Assembly (NCBI GenBank): GCA_027044845.1
Contig: JALUBM010000138.1
Span: forward strand, 1-6,803
Origin: Sulfurimonas sp.
GTDB taxonomy: Bacteria > Campylobacterota > Campylobacteria > Campylobacterales > Sulfurimonadaceae
Length of the DNA: 6,803 bases
Direction: 5' to 3'
The position numbers and the translations under genes are program-made. Position 1 is the first letter of the stretch, and every line of letters begins with the position of its first letter. This document shows positions 1-6,612 of the stretch, piece after piece. The notes beneath the pieces are model-generated. The model was not told the DNA's origin, did no database searches, and saw nothing but the letters and a program-made list of their open reading frames with translations.

Positions 1-1
1 T

Positions 2-460
2 ACTTATGTAGAGGAAAATTTGATTACTGGAAGACTTTATTATCTTAGACAACAGTTAAAACGAGTACTTGAAACTACAGATACAAGGACACAAGATATT
101 GAAAGTACATTGGCATTAGCTTCTCTTTATGATAAAAATTTTGAGGAATCATATACACTCTACAATCATTTAATAGATGAACTTAAAGTTAGAGATGCTT
201 ATACACTTTATTTGGCGGCAGTCGCATCAACTGCCGCTAAACATCATGCAAATGCAATAGCTCTTCTTGAACTCTCTAAAATGAAAAATGAAAACTTTTT
301 TGAAGCAAGATATGCCCTTGCTCTTTTATATATGGAAATTAAAAACAATGAAGGTGCAGCGATACAACTGCAGAAAATAAATAATGATGCTTTTCACTCT
401 CAATATTTTGATTTTAATATAGATACAAATAAATTACTTTTTATGAAAAATAACCAATAA
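2..460 (+). CDS. TPR-repeat protein, 3' end of gene (5' end outside window)
   Basis: The reading frame is open from the left edge to the TAA at 458-460, so the visible 152 residues are the C-terminal part of a longer protein. A TTG at 20-22 lies in frame, but the frame upstream of it has no stop, so it is probably internal. The residues form about three helix-turn-helix units of TPR character, near visible residues 35-60, 66-96 and 100-126, with small/aromatic patterns such as A-x-x-L-Y-x-x-x-x-F-E-E-S-Y and A-R-Y-A-L-A-L-L-Y-M-E. No catalytic motif, signal peptide or membrane segment is visible in this part. TPR proteins are usually protein-protein scaffolds; the partner here is unknown. The gene converges on the Psd-related gene and its last 20 bp overlap that gene's end. 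In H. pylori and C. jejuni, from memory, this position holds pssA. The TPR call is fairly safe; a specific function cannot be given. Confidence 0.75.
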   Translation, partial: TYVEENLITGRLYYLRQQLKRVLETTDTRTQDIESTLALASLYDKNFEESYTLYNHLIDELKVRDAYTLYLAAVASTAAKHHANAIALLELSKMKNENFFEARYALALLYMEIKNNEGAAIQLQKINNDAFHSQYFDFNIDTNKLLFMKNNQ

Positions 461-1073
461 GAGATTGAGACGCTTTTACCTCATTATTTGGTTTGATATT
501 TAATCTGAAGTTTTTTGAAAGATAAATTTCAGACATATTGTTCATTGCATAACCATATCTTGTACCTTTATACAAAGTGTCGTTTTTAGTAATGTCTATA
601 TTTATCGGAAGAAAACTTTGTTTAAGATGATGAATAACTTTTATTTTGTTTGTATTGACATCTGTAAATACAACTTCTGCCATTTCATTTAAATCATAAA
701 ATAATTTTGATTTTTTAGAAGTTCTAGTACCTCTGATGAGTCGCATATTCTCGATATGTCCGCTTACAGGAACCCGTAATATTCCCACATCCATATAGCT
801 TGATTCTATTACTATTTTATAAGCATATTGATCATCTTGTAGTTCATCGATGCTGCTAACAATGCCATCTACAGGTGAAATAACTGCCTTATCATCTAAA
901 AAGGAAATTGCTCTTTCAGGGTTTCTAAAATTATAAATAAAGAAGAGTGCCAAGACAAAAGAAATAAAAGAAAAAAGTTCTAAATCCAAAATAGAAAATA
1001 TAAAAGCAATAAAAAGTGTATAACCAATATATTTGTAGCCGTGCTGATTTATAATAAAAAGATTATTTCTCAT
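441..1073 (-). CDS. Phosphatidylserine decarboxylase-related membrane protein, probably not a pyruvoyl enzyme
   Basis: This 210-residue protein has the build of a short (type A) phosphatidylserine decarboxylase: a hydrophobic N-terminus that can form two membrane segments (about 15-47), then F-R-N-P-E-R (49-54), a S-P-V-D-G-I-V block (66-72) matching the family's S-P-x-D-G motif, a D-V-x-x-x-R-x-P-V-x-G block (95-105), and a C-terminal beta domain. True Psd cleaves itself at a Gly-Ser near the C-terminus to form the pyruvoyl cofactor. Here K-G-T-R-Y-G (169-174) aligns well, but the Gly-Ser that should follow is replaced by Asn/Met (178-180), and the His of the D-x-H motif is Gly97. Self-processing and decarboxylation therefore look lost. 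The ATG at 1073 is preferred because GGA lies 7 nt upstream (GGAAAAAGTGATG); a GTG at 1076 is the alternative. The gene overlaps the ftsH end by 11 bp, suggesting translational coupling. Its role is unknown; the same neighbour sits beside ftsH in Helicobacter and Campylobacter. Confidence 0.85.
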   Translation of the reverse strand: MRNNLFIINQHGYKYIGYTLFIAFIFSILDLELFSFISFVLALFFIYNFRNPERAISFLDDKAVISPVDGIVSSIDELQDDQYAYKIVIESSYMDVGILRVPVSGHIENMRLIRGTRTSKKSKLFYDLNEMAEVVFTDVNTNKIKVIHHLKQSFLPINIDITKNDTLYKGTRYGYAMNNMSEIYLSKNFRLNIKPNNEVKASQSLIGYFS

Positions 1074-3039
1074 CACTTTTTCCGTTAATCTCTTCAGCCT
1101 CTGTCATAGTCGCATCTTCTTTTAATTCTTCAGCAATACTATCATTATTTTCTACTACTTTAGATACTATACCATTTTCTTTTTCAAAGTTTATAATTAT
1201 TTCTCTTACTTCATCACCAGTGATATTCTCTTTTTTATATAGTAATGCCACCATATCTTCGATTGCACCTCTATACTCTTCTAAACGATTTAATACTATC
1301 TGATAATGCTCATCAAGTGCTTTTTTGATGTATTCATCCATTTCTTGTGCCATTTTATCGCTGTATTCACGTGTTGCTTGTTGTCCAGTACCTAAGAATG
1401 ATTGGCGTGATTTTTCAAGAACCATTAGTCCTGCGATGTCACTCATACCATATGTTTGCACCATAGATTTTATAATATCAGTCGCTCGTTCTAAATCATT
1501 TCCTGCACCTGTTGAAATTTCACCTATAAAAACTTGTTCTGCTGCACGACCTCCAAGAAGTGTATCTACTTCTGCCCATAATTCATGCATTTGCATCATA
1601 AACTTGTTTTCTTCAGGCTTATTTAATGTGTATCCGAGTGCAGCCAAACCACGAGGAACAATAGATACTTTTGATACTTTTTTTGCACCGTCAGTTGTTT
1701 CAGCTAATAATGCATGTCCACTTTCATGGTATGCAACAATTTTTTTCTCTTTAGGATTAATACGTCGAGATTTTTTAGCAAGTCCTGCTAATGCTCGTTC
1801 TACCGCTTCATACATATCTTGTTGTTTAACGGTTTTTTGGCTCCTCCTACCTGCAAGTAATGCTCCCTCATTTATGATATTTGCTAAGTCGGCACCTGCA
1901 AGTCCCGCTGTTAAACGTGCTATTTCTTCAAGATCTACATCTGTGTCTATTTTTACATTTTTCACATGTACCTTTAAAATTTTAATACGACCTTCAAAAT
2001 CTGGTTTATCAACAAGAACCTGTCTGTCAAAACGTCCTGGACGCAATAGAGCTTGATCAAGGATTTCTGGTCTATTTGTTGCTGCTAAAATTATCACAGG
2101 TGTATCTGTTCCAAAACCGTCCATTTCTGCCAAAAGCTGGTTAAGAGTTTGTTCTCGTTCATCATTTCCACCCATTACACCACCCGCTGCACGACTTTTA
2201 CCAATAGCATCAATTTCATCTATAAATATGATACTTGGTGCATCTTTTTTAGCTTGTTCAAATAAATCTCTCACACGAGCAGCACCGACGCCTACGAACA
2301 TTTCAATAAAACTAGAACCGCTTACTGAAAAAAATGGAACTTCTGCTTCACCAGCAACTGCTTTTGCCAGAAGTGTTTTCCCCGTACCAGGACTACCAAC
2401 AAGCAGTACACCTTTTGGAATTTTAGCACCGATTTCAACATATCGTCCAGGGTATTTCAAAAAGTCCACAATCTCTTGCACTTCTTCTTTAGCCTCTTCG
2501 ACACCTGCGACATCATCAAATTTTGTATCTGGTTTTTCTGAATTAATTAACTTTTTGGAATTTCCCATTCCAAGGAGTCCTCCACCCATACTTTTTTGCA
2601 TACGTCCAGCAAAAAACATCCAAATTGCAATTATTATTAAAAATGGAAATAACCAACCAAACATTTCCGTAAACCAATTCGTTTCGCTAAAACCTGTATA
2701 ATCAATCTTTTCTTTATCTAAAAGTTTTATAAGTTCCGTATCACCTTTAACCACTCTTGTAGTATAGATTTTTGAACCATTTGTTGCTATAGCTTTAATA
2801 TAACTTTGTCCAATTTCAACTTTTTTAACACTTTTTGATTTAACTAACGCTTTAAGCTCAGAATAATCAACTGGGTTTACTCTCGTTGTAGATGTTCCCA
2901 TTACAGAGCTGCTACCGCCTGCACCTTCACCAACCATAACTTTAAACAACAAAATCACTACAACTGAAAATATTGCAAATGTTATCAGTGGATTTTGATT
3001 AAAAAAATTATTGTTATTATTGTTACTGTTATCTGCCAT
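1063..3039 (-). CDS. ftsH: ATP-dependent zinc metalloprotease FtsH
   Basis: FtsH is a membrane-anchored AAA+ protease that forms hexamers and degrades misfolded membrane proteins and selected soluble regulators. The 658-residue protein shows the full order: an Asn-rich N-terminus (3-16), TM1 (about 17-36), a periplasmic domain (37-126), TM2 (about 127-144), and an AAA module with Walker A G-S-P-G-T-G-K-T (215-222), pore loop M-F-V-G (247-250), Walker B I-F-I-D-E (271-275) and a second region of homology with T-N-R-P (321-324) and R-P-G-R-F-D-R (333-339). The M41 peptidase domain has zinc motif H-E-S-G-H (438-442) and the distal ligand Asp515. The tail after about 625 is acidic and low in complexity. 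Walker A has Ser where FtsH usually has Pro; the catalytic Lys and Thr are intact. The start at 3039 is preferred: it lies 2 bp after the prmA stop, follows a purine-rich AGAGAGAAAGA, and gives an N-terminus of normal length. An upstream ATG at 3078 would add 13 charged residues inside prmA. Confidence 0.98.
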   Translation of the reverse strand: MADNSNNNNNNFFNQNPLITFAIFSVVVILLFKVMVGEGAGGSSSVMGTSTTRVNPVDYSELKALVKSKSVKKVEIGQSYIKAIATNGSKIYTTRVVKGDTELIKLLDKEKIDYTGFSETNWFTEMFGWLFPFLIIIAIWMFFAGRMQKSMGGGLLGMGNSKKLINSEKPDTKFDDVAGVEEAKEEVQEIVDFLKYPGRYVEIGAKIPKGVLLVGSPGTGKTLLAKAVAGEAEVPFFSVSGSSFIEMFVGVGAARVRDLFEQAKKDAPSIIFIDEIDAIGKSRAAGGVMGGNDEREQTLNQLLAEMDGFGTDTPVIILAATNRPEILDQALLRPGRFDRQVLVDKPDFEGRIKILKVHVKNVKIDTDVDLEEIARLTAGLAGADLANIINEGALLAGRRSQKTVKQQDMYEAVERALAGLAKKSRRINPKEKKIVAYHESGHALLAETTDGAKKVSKVSIVPRGLAALGYTLNKPEENKFMMQMHELWAEVDTLLGGRAAEQVFIGEISTGAGNDLERATDIIKSMVQTYGMSDIAGLMVLEKSRQSFLGTGQQATREYSDKMAQEMDEYIKKALDEHYQIVLNRLEEYRGAIEDMVALLYKKENITGDEVREIIINFEKENGIVSKVVENNDSIAEELKEDATMTEAEEINGKSDEK

Positions 3040-3041
3040 TT

Positions 3042-3875
3042 TTATTCTTTCTCTCTTTTTAAAACTAATGTAACCCATTCATCTTGAGTTATTTTTTCTA
3101 CTATTATACAATTTTTATAAAAATTCAAAACTTTTTCTTCATATTTATTCAATATACCAGATAAAATTAAGATTCCATCATCCATTAATGCATTTTTTAA
3201 ATCATTTGCAATAAAAGTTAATACATCCGCCACAATATTCGCTACGACTATATTATATTTTTCATCCAAACTTGAAATAGAGCCTTCCCAAATTGAATGA
3301 AATTCTAAATCATTTAAATTCGCATTTTTGATAGAATTTTCAACTGATACGGGATCGGTATCACAGGCATCTACCATGGCACCAAGTTTCATAGCACCTA
3401 TACCTAGTATGCCACTACCGCACCCAACATCTAAAACTCTATCTTCTTTATGTACATATCGAGCAATAGCACGCAAAGAAGCAGCAGTTGTAGGATGATG
3501 CCCCGTACCAAATGCCAAAGCTGGGTCTATTACGATATTTATAAGATTTGGATGATTGTTATTCCATGTAGGATGGATATAAAATTTATCTATTTCAAGA
3601 GGTTTTATACTGTTTTTATAAGATTCTACCCAGTCACTGTTTTGTAACTTCTTTTGTGTACACTCTATCTCAACTGGCGTACCCAGAGCCTTTTGTAATG
3701 CCTCTGTAAACTGCTCTAATCCCCAAACTATAGTATCAAGTTCTTCCTCGCTTCTTACAATAAAGCCATCATCTGTCTCTTCAAAACCTATCGGCAGAGT
3801 ATCTGCTAAAAAATCTGCAAAGAGTGCATGATAAGAAGAAACTTTAACCAGTAACTCAAAGTAATGCTCCTGCAT
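3042..3875 (-). CDS. prmA: Ribosomal protein L11 methyltransferase PrmA
   Basis: PrmA is a cytoplasmic S-adenosylmethionine-dependent methyltransferase that methylates ribosomal protein L11. The 277-residue protein is close to the usual length (E. coli about 293). It has an N-terminal substrate-recognition domain (about 1-70), a linker with D-W-V-E-S-Y-K (81-87), and a class I Rossmann methyltransferase domain. The family signature D-P-A-L-A-F-G-T-G-H-H-P-T-T is at 117-130, the SAM-binding motif I V-L-D-V-G-C-G-S-G at 147-155, the acidic strand-2 loop D-T-D at 172-174, and a motif IV-like V-V-A-N-I at 210-214. The C-terminus carries E-W-V-T-L-V-L (266-272). The ATG at 3875 is 2 bp after the cheY stop, with no clear Shine-Dalgarno, so translation may depend on coupling with cheY. 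Nothing appears truncated or altered. From memory, the cheY-prmA-ftsH order is conserved in Helicobacter and Campylobacter, although no functional link among the three proteins is obvious. Confidence 0.97.
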   Translation of the reverse strand: MQEHYFELLVKVSSYHALFADFLADTLPIGFEETDDGFIVRSEEELDTIVWGLEQFTEALQKALGTPVEIECTQKKLQNSDWVESYKNSIKPLEIDKFYIHPTWNNNHPNLINIVIDPALAFGTGHHPTTAASLRAIARYVHKEDRVLDVGCGSGILGIGAMKLGAMVDACDTDPVSVENSIKNANLNDLEFHSIWEGSISSLDEKYNIVVANIVADVLTFIANDLKNALMDDGILILSGILNKYEEKVLNFYKNCIIVEKITQDEWVTLVLKREKE

Positions 3876-3877
3876 TA

Positions 3878-4249
3878 CTAAGAGACACCCATGACAGCAC
3901 CAAGTTTTTCTTTAAGTACCTGTGGTGTAAAAGGTTTTACTATATAGTTGTTAACACCAGCTTTGAGTGCTGTAATAACTTCTGCTTTTCCACCTTCTGT
4001 TGTTACCATTATAATTGGCGTATCTTTAAAACGTGCATCTGCACGAACTTTTTTTACCAGTTCAAGTCCATTCATTTCTGGCATATTCCAGTCTGTAATT
4101 AACATTTCAATATCTGGATTTGCATCCATCTGAGCCCAACCTTCAACACCATCAGCTCCCTCAAGAATATCTTTATATCCAAGACGAGCCAAAGTATTTT
4201 TTATAATACGACGCATTGTAGAACTATCATCAACAACAAGTAATTTCAA
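3878..4249 (-). CDS. cheY: Chemotaxis response regulator CheY (single receiver domain, TTG start)
   Basis: CheY is a cytoplasmic single-domain response regulator; once phosphorylated by CheA it binds the flagellar switch. The 123-residue protein is one receiver domain with every key residue: acidic pair Asp7-Asp8, phospho-acceptor Asp53 in I-T-D-W-N-M-P, switch Thr83 in M-V-T-T-E, Tyr102 and Lys105 in N-Y-I-V-K-P-F. It closely resembles Helicobacter CheY1 throughout, notably in its T-E-G-G-K-A-E-V-I-T-A-L-K-A-G-V segment. The start codon is TTG: the canonical N-terminus M-K-L-L-V-V-D-D begins there, and AAAGGA lies 6 nt upstream, while no ATG or GTG is suitably placed. No other chemotaxis gene is in the window. 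A 69-bp gap separates it from hisA upstream, the largest gap in the block, so it may have its own promoter. prmA follows after 2 bp. Confidence 0.97.
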   Translation of the reverse strand: MKLLVVDDSSTMRRIIKNTLARLGYKDILEGADGVEGWAQMDANPDIEMLITDWNMPEMNGLELVKKVRADARFKDTPIIMVTTEGGKAEVITALKAGVNNYIVKPFTPQVLKEKLGAVMGVS

Positions 4250-4318
4250 TTGAAATCCTTTAAATAATATTTTGCAAAACTTATTTCTAATAATAACTAA
4301 ATTTTGTTTGTTTTATTA
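4250..4318 (-). promoter_or_regulatory. hisA-cheY intergenic region, possible weak internal promoter
   Basis: This 69-bp AT-rich spacer is the only sizeable gap within the seven-gene block. On the minus strand TATTAT occurs at 4290-4295, which would give a leader of roughly 35 nt before cheY, and again at 4264-4269, too close to the Shine-Dalgarno to be useful. Neither has a convincing -35 at normal spacing. No sigma-54 or sigma-28 consensus and no stable hairpin with a U-tract was found. Campylobacterota promoters often lack a -35 box, so an internal promoter is possible but unproven. Confidence 0.25.
4256..4261 (-). promoter_or_regulatory. Ribosome binding site that fixes the cheY TTG start
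   Basis: On the minus strand AAAGGA is followed by the 6-nt spacer TTTCAA and then TTG. The spacing is ideal for this TTG, and this is a clear Shine-Dalgarno in a block where prmA and hisH have only weak ones. It supports TTG initiation of cheY rather than an internal or upstream codon. Confidence 0.8.
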
Positions 4319-5029
4319 TTAATCTACTAATTTAAATATTTTTGGTAAATCTAATTTACCTTCATAATAAGCTTTTCCAATAATAACACCATCAATTTCA
4401 CCAGTCTCCATAAGCAATCTAATGTCATTTTCATCTTTTACACCGCCACTTGCTATAGTGCTGATACCACTTGTCCTAGCAATATCAAGTGTAAAATCCA
4501 CATTGACTCCACTGAGTGTACCATCTTTACCAACATCAGTGCATATTATAGCTTCTACCCCCACATTGGCAAACTCTTTTGCCAAATCAGTTGCACGCAT
4601 GCTACTTACTTCACCCCAACCCTCAACTGCGACATAACCATCTATTGCATCTATGCCTACGGCTATTGGATATTTAGCAGCCATATCTTTTACAAATTGA
4701 GAATTTTTAACGGCAATTGAACCTAATATAATTCTATCTATCCCAATTTTAAGCATTTTTTGAATTGTGGCTTCATCACGTATTCCTCCTCCAAGTTCAA
4801 GTTTCACATTGGAATTTTTACGAATTTTTATAATCTGTTCTAAGTTTTTAGGTTCACCCGCAAAGGCACCGTTTAAATCTACCAGATGCACCCACTCTGC
4901 ACCCATTTCTTCAAAGTTCTTTACCAGTTCATACGGTTCATCCGAATAAATTTTTGCACTTTCCATTAAACCTTTTGTCAAACGAACTGCTTTTCCATCT
5001 TTTAAATCTATTGCAGGGTATAATATCAT
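4319..5029 (-). CDS. hisA: Phosphoribosylformimino-5-aminoimidazole carboxamide ribotide isomerase HisA
   Basis: HisA is a cytoplasmic (beta-alpha)8-barrel enzyme of histidine biosynthesis. It performs the Amadori isomerisation of ProFAR to PRFAR, the substrate of the HisF-HisH synthase. The 236 residues are a normal length. The N-terminus [13 protein letters not shown] (5-17) carries catalytic Asp8, and the second catalytic Asp is Asp127 in G-I-D (125-127). Phosphate-binding loops are visible as L-G-G-G-I-R (79-84) and A-S-G-G-V (193-197), and [11 protein letters not shown] (164-174) matches the family signature. Relative to HisF, the V-E-G-W (135-138) segment and overall fit favour HisA. 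The ATG at 5029 is 14 bp after the hisH stop and is served by AAAAGGAAG about 9 nt upstream, so HisH and HisA are probably made from one message. HisF, the partner of HisH, is not in the window. Confidence 0.97.
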   Translation of the reverse strand: MILYPAIDLKDGKAVRLTKGLMESAKIYSDEPYELVKNFEEMGAEWVHLVDLNGAFAGEPKNLEQIIKIRKNSNVKLELGGGIRDEATIQKMLKIGIDRIILGSIAVKNSQFVKDMAAKYPIAVGIDAIDGYVAVEGWGEVSSMRATDLAKEFANVGVEAIICTDVGKDGTLSGVNVDFTLDIARTSGISTIASGGVKDENDIRLLMETGEIDGVIIGKAYYEGKLDLPKIFKLVD

Positions 5030-5043
5030 ACTAAATCTTCCTT

Positions 5044-5655
5044 TTACAATTTTATAAAATTTTCTAAAATTTTCAACCCATTTTTATGACTCTTTTCAGG
5101 ATGTGGCTGTATTCCCATTATATTATCATGTGAGACAGCAGAAGTAAATTTATATCCGTATAAAGTCTCACCGATAATGTCTTTTTTGTTTTTACATATA
5201 ATATGGTACGTATGCACAAAGTAAAGATAATGTTCATCATCTAAATCTTTAAATAGAGGATGCTCTTTTGTGAACATTTTGTTCCAACCCATATGTGGTA
5301 CCTTTAACGGCTCTTCAAACTTCTTACTGTTAAATTTTACCACACTGCCTTTGATAAGTCCCAACCCTTCATGGTAGCCAAATTCTTGTGAACTCTCAAA
5401 CAAGAGTTGCATTCCCAAACAAATTCCAAGCATTGGTTTACCACTACTTGCAAATTTTCTAATCGCATCTATCATTTTCCGTTCTTTTAAATGTTCCATA
5501 GCATCTCCAAAAGCACCCACACCTGGCAATATCAGTTTATCATACTTTTGAAATTTTGCAGGATTACTTTCAATGACGGTCTTTTTTCCAAGTTTTGCAA
5601 ATGCATTTTGTACACTTGCCAGATTTCCCATGTTATAATCAATTATTGCTATCAT
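5044..5655 (-). CDS. hisH: Imidazole glycerol phosphate synthase, glutamine amidotransferase subunit HisH
   Basis: HisH hydrolyses glutamine and passes ammonia to HisF, which makes imidazole glycerol phosphate and AICAR in histidine biosynthesis. The 203-residue protein is a class I glutamine amidotransferase of normal length. It begins [11 protein letters not shown] and has the oxyanion-strand region [10 protein letters not shown] (44-53), the nucleophile Cys79 in [10 protein letters not shown], and the His185/Glu187 pair in Q-P-H-P-E-K-S. The His motif usually reads Q-F-H-P-E-K-S, so Pro184 is a small departure, but the catalytic triad is complete. HisH rather than PabA or GuaA is indicated by the N-terminus, the length and the adjacent hisA. 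Its ATG overlaps the TAA of the upstream PglG-like gene by one base (TAATG). With only a weak Shine-Dalgarno, translation is probably coupled to that gene. HisH needs HisF, which must be encoded elsewhere. Confidence 0.96.
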   Translation of the reverse strand: MIAIIDYNMGNLASVQNAFAKLGKKTVIESNPAKFQKYDKLILPGVGAFGDAMEHLKERKMIDAIRKFASSGKPMLGICLGMQLLFESSQEFGYHEGLGLIKGSVVKFNSKKFEEPLKVPHMGWNKMFTKEHPLFKDLDDEHYLYFVHTYHIICKNKKDIIGETLYGYKFTSAVSHDNIMGIQPHPEKSHKNGLKILENFIKL

Positions 5656-6560
5656 TATTCATCTATCTTTAATTTTGTAAATTTTATATAAATTGCCAAA
5701 GAAACTATTAAGATACCGACACTTGCCACAATATACATGGCATATATTAATTTATTTGGATCTGTTATGGCAAACTTAAATACCAGCATTAACGCTTCAA
5801 TTGAGAGTGCGATAATTATTGAACCTAGAAAACGAACCATAGTTTTATGTGGTCCCGATATATCATTTTCTTTATATCGACCTAAAATCTCTTCTTCTAT
5901 AAGTGTCTTGGATAAATCGAATATTGCTAAAGAGAGGGTAAGTAGAATTGTTGCTTCAAAAACATCTTTGATTTTAAAGTGACTAATAGAAATTCCGTAC
6001 ACAAAGAAACTTGCTATTCCTTTGACAAAAAGTAATAGGGCAATAGCCACCAGTGATAAAGAAAATGCAGCATAGGCCAGTTTAAAAAACTCTCCAAAAA
6101 ATGTATCCATTTTATTAAGATGGGCAATTTTAAGTACTTCAGCCAGTGGCATATCAATACATGCAACAAATTTCAATCCACCATTTTCATCAAATATCGG
6201 AGCAGATGCTGTGACAGTCAATTCACCCGTAATCAGAGAAGGGTAAGGGTCAGTAATAGTACATCTCTCTTCTCTTACTGCACGGTAATAATAGGCTCTG
6301 TCTGCACGAATTTTACCTATATCATCATCAAGTTGTTCATCTTTAGTAAAAGTTGGAGTTACTTGAATCCCTCGGCTGTCAAGGAGGTACACACCTTCGC
6401 AATTTTCTTGATCTGCTTTAATTCTCAGTAGCCTTGGCATAATCATGTCTTCAGTTAAAGAAGGAAGTCTATTAGGAATATTTTTTGAGAAAAGGTAGCA
6501 AAAATAAGCTCTGGCTTTTGTCCTCCCCTCAGAAAAATGTTGAATATCAATTGGAACCAT
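5655..6560 (-). CDS. PDC/Cache-domain plus four-TM membrane protein, PglG-like
   Basis: The protein has 301 residues in two parts. Residues about 10-145 resemble a PDC/Cache sensor module: Y-L-L-D-S-R-G (58-64), R-A-Y-Y-Y-R-A (88-94), T-D-P-Y-P-S-L-I-T-G (103-112), a T-A-S-A-P-I-F-D strand (117-124) and V-A-C-I-D-M-P (132-138). These follow the R-x-W-Y ... D-P-Y ... T-G ... S-x-P-I ... D pattern of ligand-binding Cache domains, with Tyr90 in the Trp position. Residues about 159-292 form four membrane segments (near 159-179, 199-217, 244-265, 271-292). There is no signal peptide or N-terminal anchor, and the charged loop 219-243 and the C-terminus K-F-T-K-L-K fit a cytoplasmic N-terminus. No kinase, methyl-accepting or GGDEF domain is present. 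Length, layout and position near cheY recall C. jejuni PglG (Cj1119c), a poorly understood integral membrane protein of the general glycosylation locus; that identity is inferred from memory. The start is firm: AAAAGGAG lies 9 nt upstream and an in-frame TAA just beyond it. Confidence 0.75.
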   Translation of the reverse strand: MVPIDIQHFSEGRTKARAYFCYLFSKNIPNRLPSLTEDMIMPRLLRIKADQENCEGVYLLDSRGIQVTPTFTKDEQLDDDIGKIRADRAYYYRAVREERCTITDPYPSLITGELTVTASAPIFDENGGLKFVACIDMPLAEVLKIAHLNKMDTFFGEFFKLAYAAFSLSLVAIALLLFVKGIASFFVYGISISHFKIKDVFEATILLTLSLAIFDLSKTLIEEEILGRYKENDISGPHKTMVRFLGSIIIALSIEALMLVFKFAITDPNKLIYAMYIVASVGILIVSLAIYIKFTKLKIDE

Positions 6561-6584
6561 ACGAACTATCTCCTTTTAATCTGT

Positions 6585-6612
6585 TTGAATTATATCAAAT
6601 ATTCACTATAAT
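6585..6612 (+). promoter_or_regulatory. Sigma-70-type promoter for the heptosyltransferase gene, overlapping the divergent promoter
   Basis: On the plus strand TTGAAT (6585-6590) is separated by 16 nt from a perfect TATAAT (6607-6612). The expected start of transcription is about 6618-6620, which coincides with the ATG at 6620. If used, the message would be leaderless or nearly so. The TATAAT overlaps the in-frame ATG at 6611, which therefore could not be on this transcript. Confidence 0.6.

Noticed and set aside
453..492. Inverted repeat (ACCAATAAGAG with CTCATTATTTGGT) near the convergent gene ends, a possible bidirectional terminator
   Set aside because: The stem is AT-rich with two bulges and a long loop. 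On the minus strand the following T-run comes before the Psd-related stop codon, so termination there would give a message without a stop; the plus-strand side lacks a good U-tract.
1325..2056. Long plus-strand open frame (243 codons) inside ftsH
   Set aside because: It lies antisense to the conserved AAA and peptidase regions of FtsH, has a composition typical of a reverse-strand shadow (Ser/Ala/Pro-rich), no ribosome binding site and no recognisable domain.
2228..2701. Plus-strand open frame (157 codons) inside ftsH
   Set aside because: Antisense to the Walker A/B part of FtsH; its length follows from the codon use of the real gene and it has no protein-family features.
3001..3031. A7 homopolymer and AAT/AAC triplet tract at the ftsH 5' end, considered as a phase-variation switch
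   Set aside because: A 7-base run is short for Campylobacterota phase variation, the triplet changes would stay in frame (poly-Asn), and ftsH is normally not phase variable.
3040..3078. Longer FtsH start at 3078
   Set aside because: It would overlap prmA by 37 bp and add 13 charged residues before the usual N-terminus; the ATG at 3039 follows the prmA stop after 2 bp and fits FtsH length.
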